Shown one piece after another: positions 1-12,304 of a DNA stretch of 64,000 nucleotides. The position numbers were made by a program, and so were the translations under genes. Position 1 is the first letter of the stretch; every line of letters starts with the position of its first letter. The stretch is from Punica granatum (lineage: Eukaryota; Streptophyta; Magnoliopsida; Myrtales; Lythraceae), in assembly GCF_007655135.1 (NCBI RefSeq), contig NC_045134.1:2996982-3060981 (forward strand), read 5' to 3'. The notes beneath the pieces are model-generated. The model made no database searches, was not told the DNA's origin, and saw nothing but the letters and a program-made list of their open reading frames with translations.

Positions 1-229
1 GGAAAATTTGGAGATGTATATCTTATGACTTTATGCCCCCAATAAAGTTCCCGTACAGAAAGCTTTTACATTTGTGCCAAATTGCCAGAACCACTGCAGA
101 CCCTGAAGTAAGAATTTTTTTCCACCTAAAAAACCACTAAAAAAATTGCATTGATATTTTGGGAAAAGGAAAAAGAAAATTCCCTTAACAGCTGTTTTTT
201 TACGTTAAAAATAATAAATTTTCACCGAT

Positions 230-410
230 AAAAATTAGTTCAAACTGTTCGATATTTATTTATCTTAAATGAATATCGGGTTCAAATCTTATAAATTGAG
301 AAATTCTTGATTGAGAGAGTTTTGTCCCTTAATGGGCTGACTTGTCTCGAATTGAATTAGTCGGGGCCCTTTGAACTTAGGAATATCATGATACATACCA
401 AAAATAAATA
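230..410 (+). repeat. SINE-like dispersed repeat, copy 1
   Basis: The copy carries a B-box-like GGGTTCAAATC near 285-295 and the family's 3' block GAATTAGTCGGGGCCC near 353-368. It ends in ATACC followed by an A-rich run. The same order of blocks recurs near 2.2, 31.6, 35.1 and 42.2 kb, always on the + strand. The Pol III box and A-rich tail suggest a tRNA-derived SINE. No target-site duplication was confirmed. Confidence 0.55.
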
Positions 411-2214
411 ATAAATTTTCTTTCATGCAAAAAAAGATAATATAATAACGCTTATTAGGGTAAATTGGGAGCGTGTTATTTGTACAAATACATGTATAAC
501 TTAAATTTGATTAGGAAATGCTAATTTTCCCTACTATTCACTGATAAGAGGATCATGGAAATATCATTATTCAATTGATACTAATTAACAAACTCTAAAG
601 TATAGTTTACTAAATTTCATATATACTTTTGGTTTATCGTCCCAAATGAATTATATAGTGACATATGCGTTCAAATACAATACGAAGCAGATAAGGATGT
701 GATTAACTAACCTATATTATCGTTTGGGTAAAATTATTTATTGTTGCAAGTTTTTTCTTATTATTATTTTTGCTCATCGTCATTAATGACTAATGAGTCA
801 TCAAGAAAAACACTATATATAAAAGAAAATAGTTAAATAAACGAATAGGCGTCCGATGTGTAATAGATATTATTTTTGTGGCCGATGAATCATTTTCTTA
901 CAATCAAATCAAGTAGATGAGGCATTGAATGAAATGGAGTACGTAGGTACCCATATGTCTATTCTAGTAAGAAGCACCACAAGATCCCGTGAAGTTCCTA
1001 CCCGATCATAACTCCATATCTGTCTCATTAAATGATCTTCATTTCAAGAAAAGTTTTTGAATTCATCACTTGACCACCCCACGTACGATTTAATGATTAC
1101 ATCTAACGCTTTCTCCTACCAAAAATTTGATATGTAACCAACGATCTGATCGGACTGGATTGTTTCTTAGTGTGCCGAACGATAATCTTTTCAATGTTCC
1201 CGGTAGTCATGTTCGGGGATAATTTCTTAATTATTTAACACATCTCCGATGAATCAGATACAACTCTGGGAAAAGAAAGGAAGTGATTCAGATATTCGAT
1301 CATGTACAACTACGAATCACTACTTATGTTCTATTCTGCCTATCATCAATGAATTTGAATTAAATATCGTGCCCTTTCCTCTACGAAATACATTGAACTT
1401 GGGGTCTAGAATAGTAATTAAAGAACCAATAACGTTTCAGAGAAAAACGAGGAAATCTGTTACCAGATCCACGAAAAGAGGGTAAAGAACAAGAATTTCA
1501 CTGCCCTGTGCATGGCAATGGATTCTCAAGATAATATTTTTTTTTCCTTTCGGTTGAAATCAAAATATAATTTTTGCAGAATTATTCTTTTTCCTATGCA
1601 ATTGATCAAATTTTCACGGTGGGGAGCCACCACCCCAGAATATACATGTGAAATTTGTCAATAAAAAAAATGGGGGTAGTTGAAAAGGGAACACGAATGA
1701 AATAAAAGAAACCACACATAAGTAAGAAAATGGATATAGGTCTCCGATTATGTGACCGTCACTAATCACACTAATCAGGTGGTAATTTACTTCGTAACGC
1801 GCTGAAATTTTTGGATTAAGGATTCAAGTCTCCTAAGAAATTTGAGATAAAAAAATAAGGAGGGAAGATTTACTTGTCAAATGCACTTGCAGCACTAATA
1901 CACTCACCATGGACTTGAGGACGATTAATCTCGGTGACGATTCCAGATTCTTGACTGTTAGTGTAATTGTGATGCAAATTGGACATTCCGCTTCGAGATT
2001 TGAGCCCATGCCCATTTAAAATTATTATATTGGTTGCCTCGATCCTTTTTATTTATAAAATTAAAAAAAAAAGACGATTACTACTCATAATGTTTTATTT
2101 TTCATTTAATTAATCCCAACTTGGAGACTGTGCGACATTAGAAATTATTTTCTTCTTATTATTATTTTTTAAATATTTTCGTGGTAGGTTGAAAAGCATT
2201 TAAAAACCAATAAA

Positions 2215-2375
2215 GGTTGGTTCGCTCCACTTAAATAAATTTTTAAGTTTTGATTTTGTTAATAGAAAAAATTCATGATTGAAAATTTTTTAACATTTAA
2301 TGGATCGACTTGGCTCGAGCTGGATTAGTCGAGATCTATCAGACTTCAAGATAACATGGTGTACACCGAAAAAAA
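2215..2375 (+). repeat. SINE-like dispersed repeat, copy 2 (diverged)
   Basis: This copy shares the family blocks GAAAAAATTCATGATTGA and CTGGATTAGTCGAGATC, followed by a short run to ACACC and an A tract. Its 5' part is less clear than in the copies near 35 and 42 kb, so it is probably older or truncated. Confidence 0.45.
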
Positions 2376-3052
2376 AAAATTTAACACCGAGAACAACAAA
2401 TGCTCCACCCTCAAATGTGACTGCACAAATCGATTCCGAATATATCCGAATCGAGTTTATTGCTTATTCTTAATGATAAGTTATCGTGCATGTCAGTACT
2501 CCAGTACTACATTGTAAGACTGAATTCACAAGATATTAATCAGTGCAATGAGGAAATATTATCACATGTTATAAAAATTAATCGTCACCAGCTGTGGAGA
2601 CGAATTGGAGGAGACAAAATGGATGAAACTATCGCTAGGTTGGACTTTGATTTTTGCGGATTTGATTAATTAATTAATTATAAGGAAAAATTTCTGTTTG
2701 TCCATATGTGTCCCCTTAATTACATATTTTGAATTCGCCGAAAAAAATTACATATTTTCAATGTTTGCAACTAATTGCAGGCTGTAAGCAGTCGCCAAAG
2801 CCCTCGATTGATTCTGTTCACAATTCATCCCTTAGCCGTACTTTGAGCAAAGGGAAGGGATTAGTCGGCAAAGTGCCAAAATTCAAACCAAAAGAAAATA
2901 CAAATTGGCCAAAGTTGACATCCATTGCACGTATAAAAGTAAAGGCATTGAATAATTGGGTCTTTGACTTTCATTAAAATTTTAAAATTCACATTTTATT
3001 TTCTTTTCATTACGATGAAAGTTCAGAAATCTAATATAAGGATACGAGAGAA

Positions 3053-4820
3053 ATTGAAATAAAGGAGCACATAGTCTCACTCGTGATAATCAAACTCAGG
3101 ACCTCTTGATTCTGAATCGACGTCTTATGCCACTGCAATAATAAAAATTCTTCAATCACATTTCATTTTTTGATCAAGCCATTTATTTATTTTTAGTAAA
3201 TTTACGAAACGTAATTAACTTTCCATTAATTAGATCCCAAATAATTGCAAATTTCATTTTTTCATTTCCAAGATTAGAACTTTATTACCGAAAACAAAAG
3301 GTACTTGGTAAAGCAAGTTCTAGGTGGTGTTTGGTGCATTACTTTTTGAAATTACTGGTAATTTAGATTCTCATTAAGATAGATTCTCACTTTTAAAATT
3401 AGTGGTAATGTTTTTATTAAAAAAGACAAAATAGTGATATTACCATGTTTGGTATGAACGGGTAATGTTATATATTACTGGTAATCTGAGAAGGTATATC
3501 ACCAGTTTAGTGGAACAGTAATTACAGTAATCTATTTAGCAAAACATAGTAATCAGGAGGGCTTAGAGATTTTAAAATCAGATTCACAATAATCCACGTG
3601 GATTATCTCCTGCCAAATGCCCAATTAGGTCAATAGGTTATTTTATCTTATACTCTTATTTATGCCAAAATCTCATGTTGTAACCACTTTTATTTTTTTA
3701 TTGTTTGATATTATCGTAAAACTAGTCATGGAGTCTGCGCATTTTATGGGATTAGACGTGTTCTTTTCTTCGTCAGTTTTATTATACAAAATACACGAAT
3801 TTTTAGAAATAATAGTTTACAATCAATAACAGTATATTACTAGACATACTAAGACTAATGATAATTTAATTTCACAAAAAAGAAAAGGAAAAAATTTTCA
3901 TAAAAGATGAACTCAATATATGTCTTGAAAAAGGACTATTGAGAGACATTGAAATAAAGGAGCACATAGTCCCACCGGTAAGAATAAGGATCTCTTGATT
4001 CCAATTTGATGTTTTGTGCCACTACACTAATATCTATTCTTCATTCACATTTCATTTTTGATCAAGTCACAGGAATTTATTTATTTATTATAAATTTACG
4101 AAGCGTAAATAACCTTCCATCAATTCTTTTTTAAATAATAACAAATTTCATTTTTCCATTTCCAAGATTAAAACTTTATTACCTAAAATTAAAGGTACTT
4201 GGTAAAAGCAAGTTATAAGTGGAGTTTGGTGCATTACTTTTTTATATTACTTTAGATTCTCACTTTTAAAATTAGTAGTAATGTTTTTACCAAAAAAAAA
4301 AACGAAAATAGTGGTAATGTTCATTATCATGTTTGGTATGAACGGGTAATGTTATATATTACTGGTAATCTGAGAAAGTATATTACGAGCTAAGTGGAAT
4401 AGAAATTACAGTAATCTATTTTAGTCAAATATTGTAATCTGGTGGGTTTAGAGAAATTAAAATTAGATTCCCAATAATCCACATGGATTATTTCATATTA
4501 AATGCCCAATTAGGTTAATAGTATATTTTATCTTATACTCTTATTTAAGCTAAAATCTCATGTTGCAACCACTTCTATTTTTTCTTGTTTGATTCTATTG
4601 TAAAACTAGTCATGGAGTCCGTGAGTTTCATGGGATAAGACGTGTTCTTTTCTTTGTTAGTTTTATGATATAAAATATGCAATTTTTTAAAAATAATAGT
4701 TTACAATCAATTATGGTATATTATTAGACATATTAAGACGAATGATAATTTAATTTTCAAATAAGAAAATGAAAAAAATTACATAAAAAACTCAATATAT
4801 GTCCTAAAAAATCCAACATT
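3053..4820. repeat. Direct tandem duplication of about 0.9 kb
   Basis: Two diverged copies lie head to tail, one at about 3053-3948 and one at about 3949-4820. Shared landmarks occur in the same order. These are GAAATAAAGGAGCACATAGTC (3057 and 3952), GGTACTTGGTAAA, TTTGGTGCATTAC, CATGTTTGGTATGAACGGG, CTAGTCATGGAGTC and ACTCAATATATGTC (3911 and 4791). The offset is about 880-895 bases. Each unit holds a reverse-oriented SINE-like head and a MITE-like core. Many substitutions and small indels show that the duplication is not recent. Confidence 0.8.
3325..3625. mobile_element. MITE-like element in the first unit of the tandem duplication
   Basis: The left end reads GTGTTTGGTGCATTAC and the right end reads roughly CAAATGCCCAATTAGG. 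Their inverted comparison gives a short imperfect terminal repeat around TTTGG. The interior is A/T-rich and non-coding. A second copy lies at about 4215-4515 because of the surrounding duplication. The family (hAT or Harbinger) cannot be decided from the ends alone. Confidence 0.35.
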
Positions 4821-6369
4821 TTTAAGATTAAAAGGAAAGCTCCAATCATGGTAGCATGGATTTTTATATTCAACATTATCAAAACTTGACTCTGAAATTA
4901 CATACATAAATTTGAAAAAAATCCAAAAATTTTACAAAAGTTTGCTATGAGAAAAAAGTAAAAGGTTGAAGAATTCACCTCCAAAAGTCTACCTATGGAC
5001 GTAACTAAAATAAACCTGTGCGCGTGCAAGAAATTAAAGAAATATAATGATAGCAATATTTTTCAAAATCATATCGGTGAAGATTATGTGGTACATCCGC
5101 TATTGCTAGTGTATCATATATAATATAATACAATAGTGCATCATATCATATTATCTATAACAAAAATATGATTTGACTTATTTTTGAAGAACAAATATAT
5201 AAAAAAATCATATCTATAAAAAATAAATTTATGTCTATATGTTTTAAAAACATTAAAATTCGTTTTTTAAAAAAGCTCAAAACTCGAAAAAATGACAATC
5301 AGTCACAAAATATGTATATATATGTTTAAAAAAAATTAAAATAGAAATAAAATTCGTTTTCTAAAAAAATAAAAAACCAAGTAAATAACAATTGAGATGA
5401 AATTGACCCTACAAATGAATTAATAATGAAATAAAAAATAAAAAATATTATAAAAGTGAAAAAATAAATTAATAAGATGAGATTGAGCATGTGGACAATC
5501 AAAGAGAGCACTGGTCAAAGGAAAAATTATAGAACTGCTTTTTTTTCTGAATGTCAGTGTTGTTTGTTTATCTTTTAACAGTTCTTCAACATCAGAAGGA
5601 TACAAAAAACTTCCACTAATTAATCCTCATGATTAGCGGACACACCTGAAGAGAATGATGGAGCCAATCCCTAATTCCTTGGCCATATGCTTATTCTTTA
5701 CATGAAAAAAGTTTCATAAATCCATAAGAATGAAAGAAAAAAATTTCAAGCACAACATCTACTTGTATAAATTTAATTGCATGAGGAAGGAATTTGACAT
5801 GAAACAATAACAATTGAATAACTCACCTTTGCGTTTAGTGGTAGATGCATGCGTGTGGTGGTTGTATTCTTAGAGAATTGAATTTGAGAATTGAATAAGC
5901 AATTATTTATGTGAGTAGTACTTTCTCCTTATATGGTATCATAAAAAAAAAGTATCATGTAAAATTTAAAAATTACATTCTAATTTATTTTATAGATAGA
6001 TATGATTCATTCATATATCTATAAAAATATACTCACAAATTCATTATCTTTATTATCAATCTTAAAATATGAGCTTTATTTATTATATCGTACAGTAATA
6101 TTGTATCTCATACCTATAAAAGCTTAGGAAGTACAAGGACATGATAATTTGATTTTATCTTTATTTTATCTTTAAAAAATTAAAATTTTTAAAATTCTTT
6201 TTTAGAAAAACTTAAAAAGCGATAATATAATGAACGGTCCCACAAAATCTATATTTATATATTTTAAAAGTTATTTTATTAAAAGAACTCAAAATACCGA
6301 AAAAAAAATTCCATTTAAAAACGGAGTGTTCTGTAGCCATCTGACCGGGCTCACCTTGATCATGCCTTC

Positions 6370-6432
6370 ATATATATACATATGTGTATATATATATATA
6401 TATATTTATACGTAGATAGATAGATAGATATA
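6370..6432. repeat. TA / GATA microsatellite
   Basis: Alternating TA-rich tracts are followed directly by GATA units (about 6413-6432). This accounts for the short low-complexity open frames on both strands here. Confidence 0.8.
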
Positions 6433-7484
6433 GATCCCACTCCTATTTGTTCTTCCATTTTAAAAATTTCCATATATCTAAAAAAATCTTTCGTAAAAGT
6501 CAAAATCGAGATTGGAAGAAAAATACAAAATAGATCTTGCGAGCGTGTAAAGTGTGCGTGAGAGCAAATAATAGGAACGCAAAATTTCAGTGACAAAGCA
6601 TGAAAATAAATTGAGATGGAAAATTGCATTATAGTCGGACCAGTTAAGTTCATACCCAGTCAATGACGGTTGTGTCCAAAAAATCAAGATGATTACGTTT
6701 CTTCAATGCGTTTTGTAGCTAAGTGCCTCAAAGAATACTATATATACATATATTCATATTAATTTCCAAAAAATTCAAGTGATCCTATTTTATTATTTAT
6801 TACCACATGAAAAACACCCTACCACATGAAAATCACCCAAGACAGTCACATATCCCATATGATATAGAATATCCGATAGCAATGTTATTTAGCTGCGGCT
6901 GCATTTTATATAGGAAGTTTCGCAATCTCGTGACCCAAAAATTTAAATAATATTGCATTGTCGGAGACAAGGATGACGAGCACTGATCATGTTTTGTTCT
7001 GAAGTCGAAACACTCAAACCTAATATACGAAATCCTAATATACCGCGGTCAAAATTTGTCTCCTCGTAGTATATTTTTACGTCCTCATACATGGTGAGAA
7101 GAAATCAAATAAAATCTTATTATTCCTAAAAAATTATGTCATATATTGCCAATGTGGTTAATATACATTTAATGAAATTGTAGTGAATTCCGACAAACAT
7201 GATGATGTAGAATCATCTGAAAAACCTTCTTTGGTCTTATGAGATTAAAACGATCCCACTTGACACTAGGATTTTTTTTTTCCCGCAAAGCTAATATATA
7301 TTACTAATTATTAATTATTAATTATATATATTGTTAAAGATATAATTGATGTTAAGGACATAATTGACGAGCCAAAGAACATCAAGTCCCGAATAAGATA
7401 CTTTTTCTCACATATATTTATAGAACGGATCCTCCCATTCCCCTTAGAATCTCCCTTCCATGTATCCCAGATTTCTTTCTTCCA

Positions 7485-7494
7485 TTTATATATT
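7485..7494 (+). promoter_or_regulatory. Candidate TATA box of AZG1
   Basis: TTTATATATT lies about 105 bases before the AZG1 start codon. That spacing would leave a 5' leader of roughly 70-80 bases. A second A/T match at about 7413-7424 is an alternative. The call rests only on sequence and spacing. Confidence 0.35.
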
Positions 7495-7598
7495 CACATA
7501 ACCCCTACAAGAAAAAATAAGAAAGTCCAAAACTATACCGACCCATTAAAATTGTTCCCATCGCCCCCCCATAAACCCAATCCCCCAGCCTCCCCCAT

Positions 7599-9359
7599 AT
7601 GGTCATGGAGGTGGAGTCTCAGCTGCCTCAACCACCACGGCCGGAGAGGCCGACGGTGGTTACCCGACTCAACTCATACGTGGTGGACAGTTGGGTGGGG
7701 AAGCGGTTCAAGCTTTCGGAGCGCGGTAGCACCTTCACGACAGAGCTGAGGGCCGGGACTGCCACCTTCCTCACCATGGCGTACATCCTCGCTGTGAATG
7801 CCTCCATCCTCGCCGACTCCGGGGGCCCCTGCTCTGTCTCCGACTGCGTTCCGCTCTGCTCTGACCCGTCCATAGCGGTCTCGAACTGCACCGGTCCTGG
7901 CCTCTCGGTCACCCAGCCCGATGTGTCGTGCAAGTTCAATCCGGTCAACCCGGGCTATGAAGCCTGCCTCGACCGGGTCCGAAAGGACCTGATAGTCGCC
8001 ACCGTGGCCTCGTCCCTCATCGGGTGCATCATCATGGGCACCTTTGCTAACCTTCCCCTCGCCCTTGCCCCCGGGATGGGCACGAACGCTTATTTTGCCT
8101 ACACCGTGGTCGGGTATCACGGGTCCGGCAGCATCTCGTATCAGAGCGCCCTTGCGGCTGTGTTCATAGAAGGCCTACTCTTTCTTCTAATCTCCGCGGT
8201 TGGTCTCCGGGCGAAGCTTGCGAAGCTCATCCCAAAACCTGTCCGGATCAGCTCATCGGCTGGCATCGGGCTGTTCCTGGCCTTCATTGGGCTGCAGAAC
8301 AGCGAGGGGATCGGGCTGATCGGTTACAGCTCTTCAACTCTAGTCACCCTAGGGGGCTGCCCGAGTTCATCCCGGGCCTCACTAGCACCCGTGATCGCCG
8401 CTGCCAATGGAACCGTAAGCCTGATCCCTGGCGGGACTGTCTCAGGAGACATCCTCTGCCTCAAGGATCGTATGGAGAGCCCGACGCTCTGGCTCGGGAT
8501 CGTAGGCTTCGTGATCATAGCCTACTGCTTAGTAAAGAACATCAAGGGCGCTATGATTTACGGCATCGTGTTTGTCACCGCGGTCTCATGGTTCCGCAAC
8601 ACTTCTGTCACGGCATTCCCGAACACGGAATCGGGGAATTCTGCATACGCGTACTTCAAGAAGGTCGTGGACATCCACACGATCGAGAAGACGGCAGGCG
8701 CCCTTAGCTTCGCGAGCATTGGGAAGGGGTCCTTCTGGGAAGCTCTCATAACGTTCCTCTACGTGGACATCCTCGACACTACGGGGACGCTCTATTCAAT
8801 GGCGCGGTTCGCAGGGTTCGCGAGCCCCAGTGGGGACTTCGAGGGGCAGTACTTTGCCTTCATGTCGGACGCGTCCTCAATAGTGGTGGGATCGCTCCTC
8901 GGGACATCGCCGGTGACGGCCTTCATCGAGTCGTCGACGGGGATCAGGGAGGGCGGAAGGACAGGGCTGACGGCCATCACTGTGGCGTGCTACTTTTTCC
9001 TGGCCTTCTTCATTACGCCGCTGCTGGCGTCAATCCCGGCCTGGGCGGTCGGGCCGCCCCTCGTGTTGGTCGGGGTGCTGATGATGAAGGCCGTGGTGGA
9101 GATTGAGTGGGACGACATGAGGCAAGCTATTCCGGCGTTTGTTACTCTAATCCTTATGCCGCTTAGCTATTCCATAGCCTACGGGCTTATTGGCGGAATC
9201 GGGACTTACATTGTCCTGCACCTATGGGACTGGGGAGAGGAATTCCTAGGCCGCTTCGGATTATTCAAAAGGAGGAGCGGCGTGGTCAACCGGGATGCCC
9301 ATCCTGATTCGATCGAGGACGGGAGTGCGAAACCGGCTATTCCGCTGAATCAACCATGA
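7599..9359 (+). CDS. AZG1: Adenine/guanine permease AZG1
   Basis: A single intronless frame of 586 residues. The whole protein reads like Arabidopsis AZG1, a member of the AzgA-like NCS2/nucleobase-ascorbate transporter group. It imports adenine and guanine, and cytokinin transport has been reported, at the plasma membrane. Visible hallmarks are [15 protein letters not shown] in the first membrane segment, the cysteine-rich extracellular loop after it (about residues 75-125) and [17 protein letters not shown] near residue 157. Further on are [17 protein letters not shown] and [16 protein letters not shown] near the substrate site, followed by a hydrophobic C-terminal half. Length is close to the family norm (about 580). 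The first ATG is used; a second in-frame ATG two codons on (Met3) would change almost nothing. The G+C content is far higher than in the flanks. Identification is strong. Confidence 0.96.
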   Translation: MVMEVESQLPQPPRPERPTVVTRLNSYVVDSWVGKRFKLSERGSTFTTELRAGTATFLTMAYILAVNASILADSGGPCSVSDCVPLCSDPSIAVSNCTGPGLSVTQPDVSCKFNPVNPGYEACLDRVRKDLIVATVASSLIGCIIMGTFANLPLALAPGMGTNAYFAYTVVGYHGSGSISYQSALAAVFIEGLLFLLISAVGLRAKLAKLIPKPVRISSSAGIGLFLAFIGLQNSEGIGLIGYSSSTLVTLGGCPSSSRASLAPVIAAANGTVSLIPGGTVSGDILCLKDRMESPTLWLGIVGFVIIAYCLVKNIKGAMIYGIVFVTAVSWFRNTSVTAFPNTESGNSAYAYFKKVVDIHTIEKTAGALSFASIGKGSFWEALITFLYVDILDTTGTLYSMARFAGFASPSGDFEGQYFAFMSDASSIVVGSLLGTSPVTAFIESSTGIREGGRTGLTAITVACYFFLAFFITPLLASIPAWAVGPPLVLVGVLMMKAVVEIEWDDMRQAIPAFVTLILMPLSYSIAYGLIGGIGTYIVLHLWDWGEEFLGRFGLFKRRSGVVNRDAHPDSIEDGSAKPAIPLNQP

Positions 9360-12267
9360 CGGACTCGATTGGCAGCTCTCTGCATCATATTGGAACGACA
9401 GTGTAGGATACAGCTTTGATTTTCGGTATTAATTCGACTGTTGGTGTATTCAAGTTCTTGTGATTTTTTGATGAAATTATGGGGCGATTAGAGAAGAAGG
9501 ATTAATTCGTAAACAGGCTATCGAGATGTAAATAAGTCCATTTTTTTAAAGAATTTCTCGTGTCATATATGTAGCTCTTCTTTTTTCTTTAATTCACTAT
9601 TTGCATCTTTCACCCTTTCTTGTTTGATGGATTTTTTTTTTTGGTTAATATGATTGAAAAGGCCATTTTTGGACCAATTATTTGGAGTTATCTGCTTTCA
9701 CTAAAACGTCCTTATTTTCGAGAAAATAAGGGGTAGTGCAAGCATACGCTTTCGTTTCGTATTCAACATATTCGAGATTTAATTTTTGTAATTGGACTAT
9801 CATGACTTATTATTAGTTATTAAAATTTTTATCTCATTATAATAAACTTATAAGTCTCGAACATAAGCTAAAAAAAGTCCATATTTTCTGGTGAGGGCCT
9901 TAAATTAAAATAATGTCCTAACTATTACATGATGCAAGACATTCAAACAAGCAACCGTTGCTTGCGTAAGATCATGGGAAATAAGGTAATTTCTTAATAT
10001 GGCAATAAAAGAAGTGATAATTTGGAACTTATATAATTTCATTCTGATCAGAAAGGTTCCATTTAGGATAAATTTATTTCCTCTTCTTGTTGATCAATAT
10101 TGTCTATAATTTAATATCCACGTATAATGACAGCCTATATTGAAAAATTGCAAGGGATATTCCTCCTTTATTGTCACTTTTTTCTCCTTTCCTGCCCTTT
10201 TCTATGGTTTTATAGATAGAAATTTGGACAATTCGACCAAGAAAAGAAAATGATAAACTACCTAGATATATATATAAGTATAAATAAATTCTGAAAATGC
10301 ATATATAAATACACATATTTTAGAAATTGTCCTAATAGCACATATTAAAGTATGAAAAGTGGCCGAATTTCATGATTAATTTTTTCCTGAAAATGACAAA
10401 GGAAAATTGTAAATGTATCGGCACAATCAAAGAGAATTCGAATTATTCAAATTTATTAGAGCGTGGTTTAACTTTTTCGATCACGTTAATTATAGAGGGC
10501 GTATTGAACAAATGGTGCATTGAACGAAGTGGCGATTGCCGTGCAAAATCCACTACGATCAAGATTTAACGTTATATCTTAATAATAAAGTTGTTAATTA
10601 ATAAATAATAATAATAAAACATGCGATTTTTTAATAAGATTAGCTTAATAAGAGCATAGAGAAAAATATTATTGAAGCACTGAATCAATCACTCAGTTAG
10701 TCTTTTTCAGTTGGTGAATATATATGTAACTCATGAATCACTTCGTTTTTATCGATTTAATTAGTGTTTCAAATTCTTTTTTGGCTAATTCAACTAAGCC
10801 AATCTATCTTCAATACGATCATTATATTCTTTCGTCCCGCGCAATGCTAATTACTACTGCTTAATTAGCAAGGATTGTTGAATGAAACATATATGCTTCT
10901 CCCATGCTATATAAAAGCATTATCATTTAGGATCTGGGGTTTATTAATTTCCATCATGAGATGATATGATCAAGATCAACTATTAAAAAAGCAGCATTAT
11001 GATATCCTTTTAATGTGGAAAATCTACCCGATAGAACCGACCCACTAAACTCAAAGTTACAGACAGCTTAGTAGCAGCCTACCCACTCTGTCCCTCTCTT
11101 TTACCGATTTCTTTATGGTTAATTAATACTAACCCACGTGATTTACGTCTGTGGTGCAGTTGAAAAACTGTAATTAAGTTGAGTAAAGTTTTATTAACAA
11201 TATAGGATATTGAAATTCAATGAAAACACCTCATGATTTAAGTCAAATTCACGTCTGAATGAGACTTAGTTTTATCCAATACGTTCACAATAGATCGTGA
11301 TCTCATTGAAAACAAATAAAAATAAAAGCTCTGTCTGCATTCATAAAGATTGCATCTTTTTAATTATGATCATTGGAAGAAAATCTACGCCCACCAATGA
11401 TGTCTTGATTAAACTCCCTAGTGCTCCGACCATCATAATGGGAAGGAGTTCCTCTGCTCAGAATCTTCAAATCCGGACTAAGAATATCGAACCTGACTGG
11501 TACTTGAATGTTATCCAGAAAATAATGGGCCGGTTGGTCGTCCAGTCATAATCATATTGAAAGCAAAAGTGTTTGGAAAAATATATAGTATAAATTTATA
11601 ATCACATACAGGATCGTATGTAATAAGCTAACTAAATATCGCATGCGATATTCGATGTTATCTTCCGTGAAAGGATGGCTCGATCATCGGTTTCTTGCAA
11701 GTTATGTGCATGGTCGTGTTTGTACTTTGTTCAGAGCATGTCGACTTGTTAGTGATCTAACAAGAAAAATACGTAGATGGGGAGTTTCAGATGAAGAACA
11801 TTAGACGCGTTCAGAAAAATTTAACACGCTCTCGATCTTAAAATAAATAAAGGGATCTAATTAGAAAAATCATGTCACACCATTATGTATATATTCTTTT
11901 AAACGCTCATTTGAAACCCTTATATTATACGGAAAGTTGAGGAACTACGAACACCCCACGACATGGGATTCCGGTTATCACATCACGGTCATGCTAACCC
12001 CCTGATTATGGTGTTCGTCCTTACTTTCATATATAAATTTTCTTAGAATTGGGCTCCATTAATGGACAAGAATATTTATTAGACCTCACCACTATAACAA
12101 TTGATCACATCTTGAAAGGGAAAGCCATTTAATTTTGTCTTTGACCCGATGACTTGGCCTCATCATCCCCTAGCTACTTAGCCACATCCATTTCCATCCA
12201 TCCATTTAGATACTTAACACAACACTTCTCTTGTGCCCCTTAGATATACATTTAATTTATAATATAA

Positions 12268-12304
<37 letters not shown>

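Larger units (their letters stand above)
1..7400. other. Non-genic A/T-rich region upstream of AZG1
   Basis: No open frame here has splice-supported or family-like protein content. What can be seen is repeat sequence: two SINE-like copies (about 230-410 and 2215-2375), a 0.9 kb tandem duplication (about 3053-4820) and TA/GATA microsatellites near 6370-6432. The short open frames in this stretch are low-complexity and A/T-driven. Confidence 0.6.

Noticed and set aside
6360..6687. Minus-strand frames of 69-97 codons
   Set aside because: They are driven by TA/GATA microsatellite sequence and A/T-rich DNA, with no start context or family similarity.
7628..8980. Several minus-strand frames opposite AZG1
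   Set aside because: Antisense shadows of a G/C-rich coding region. The plus-strand protein is a full-length family member.
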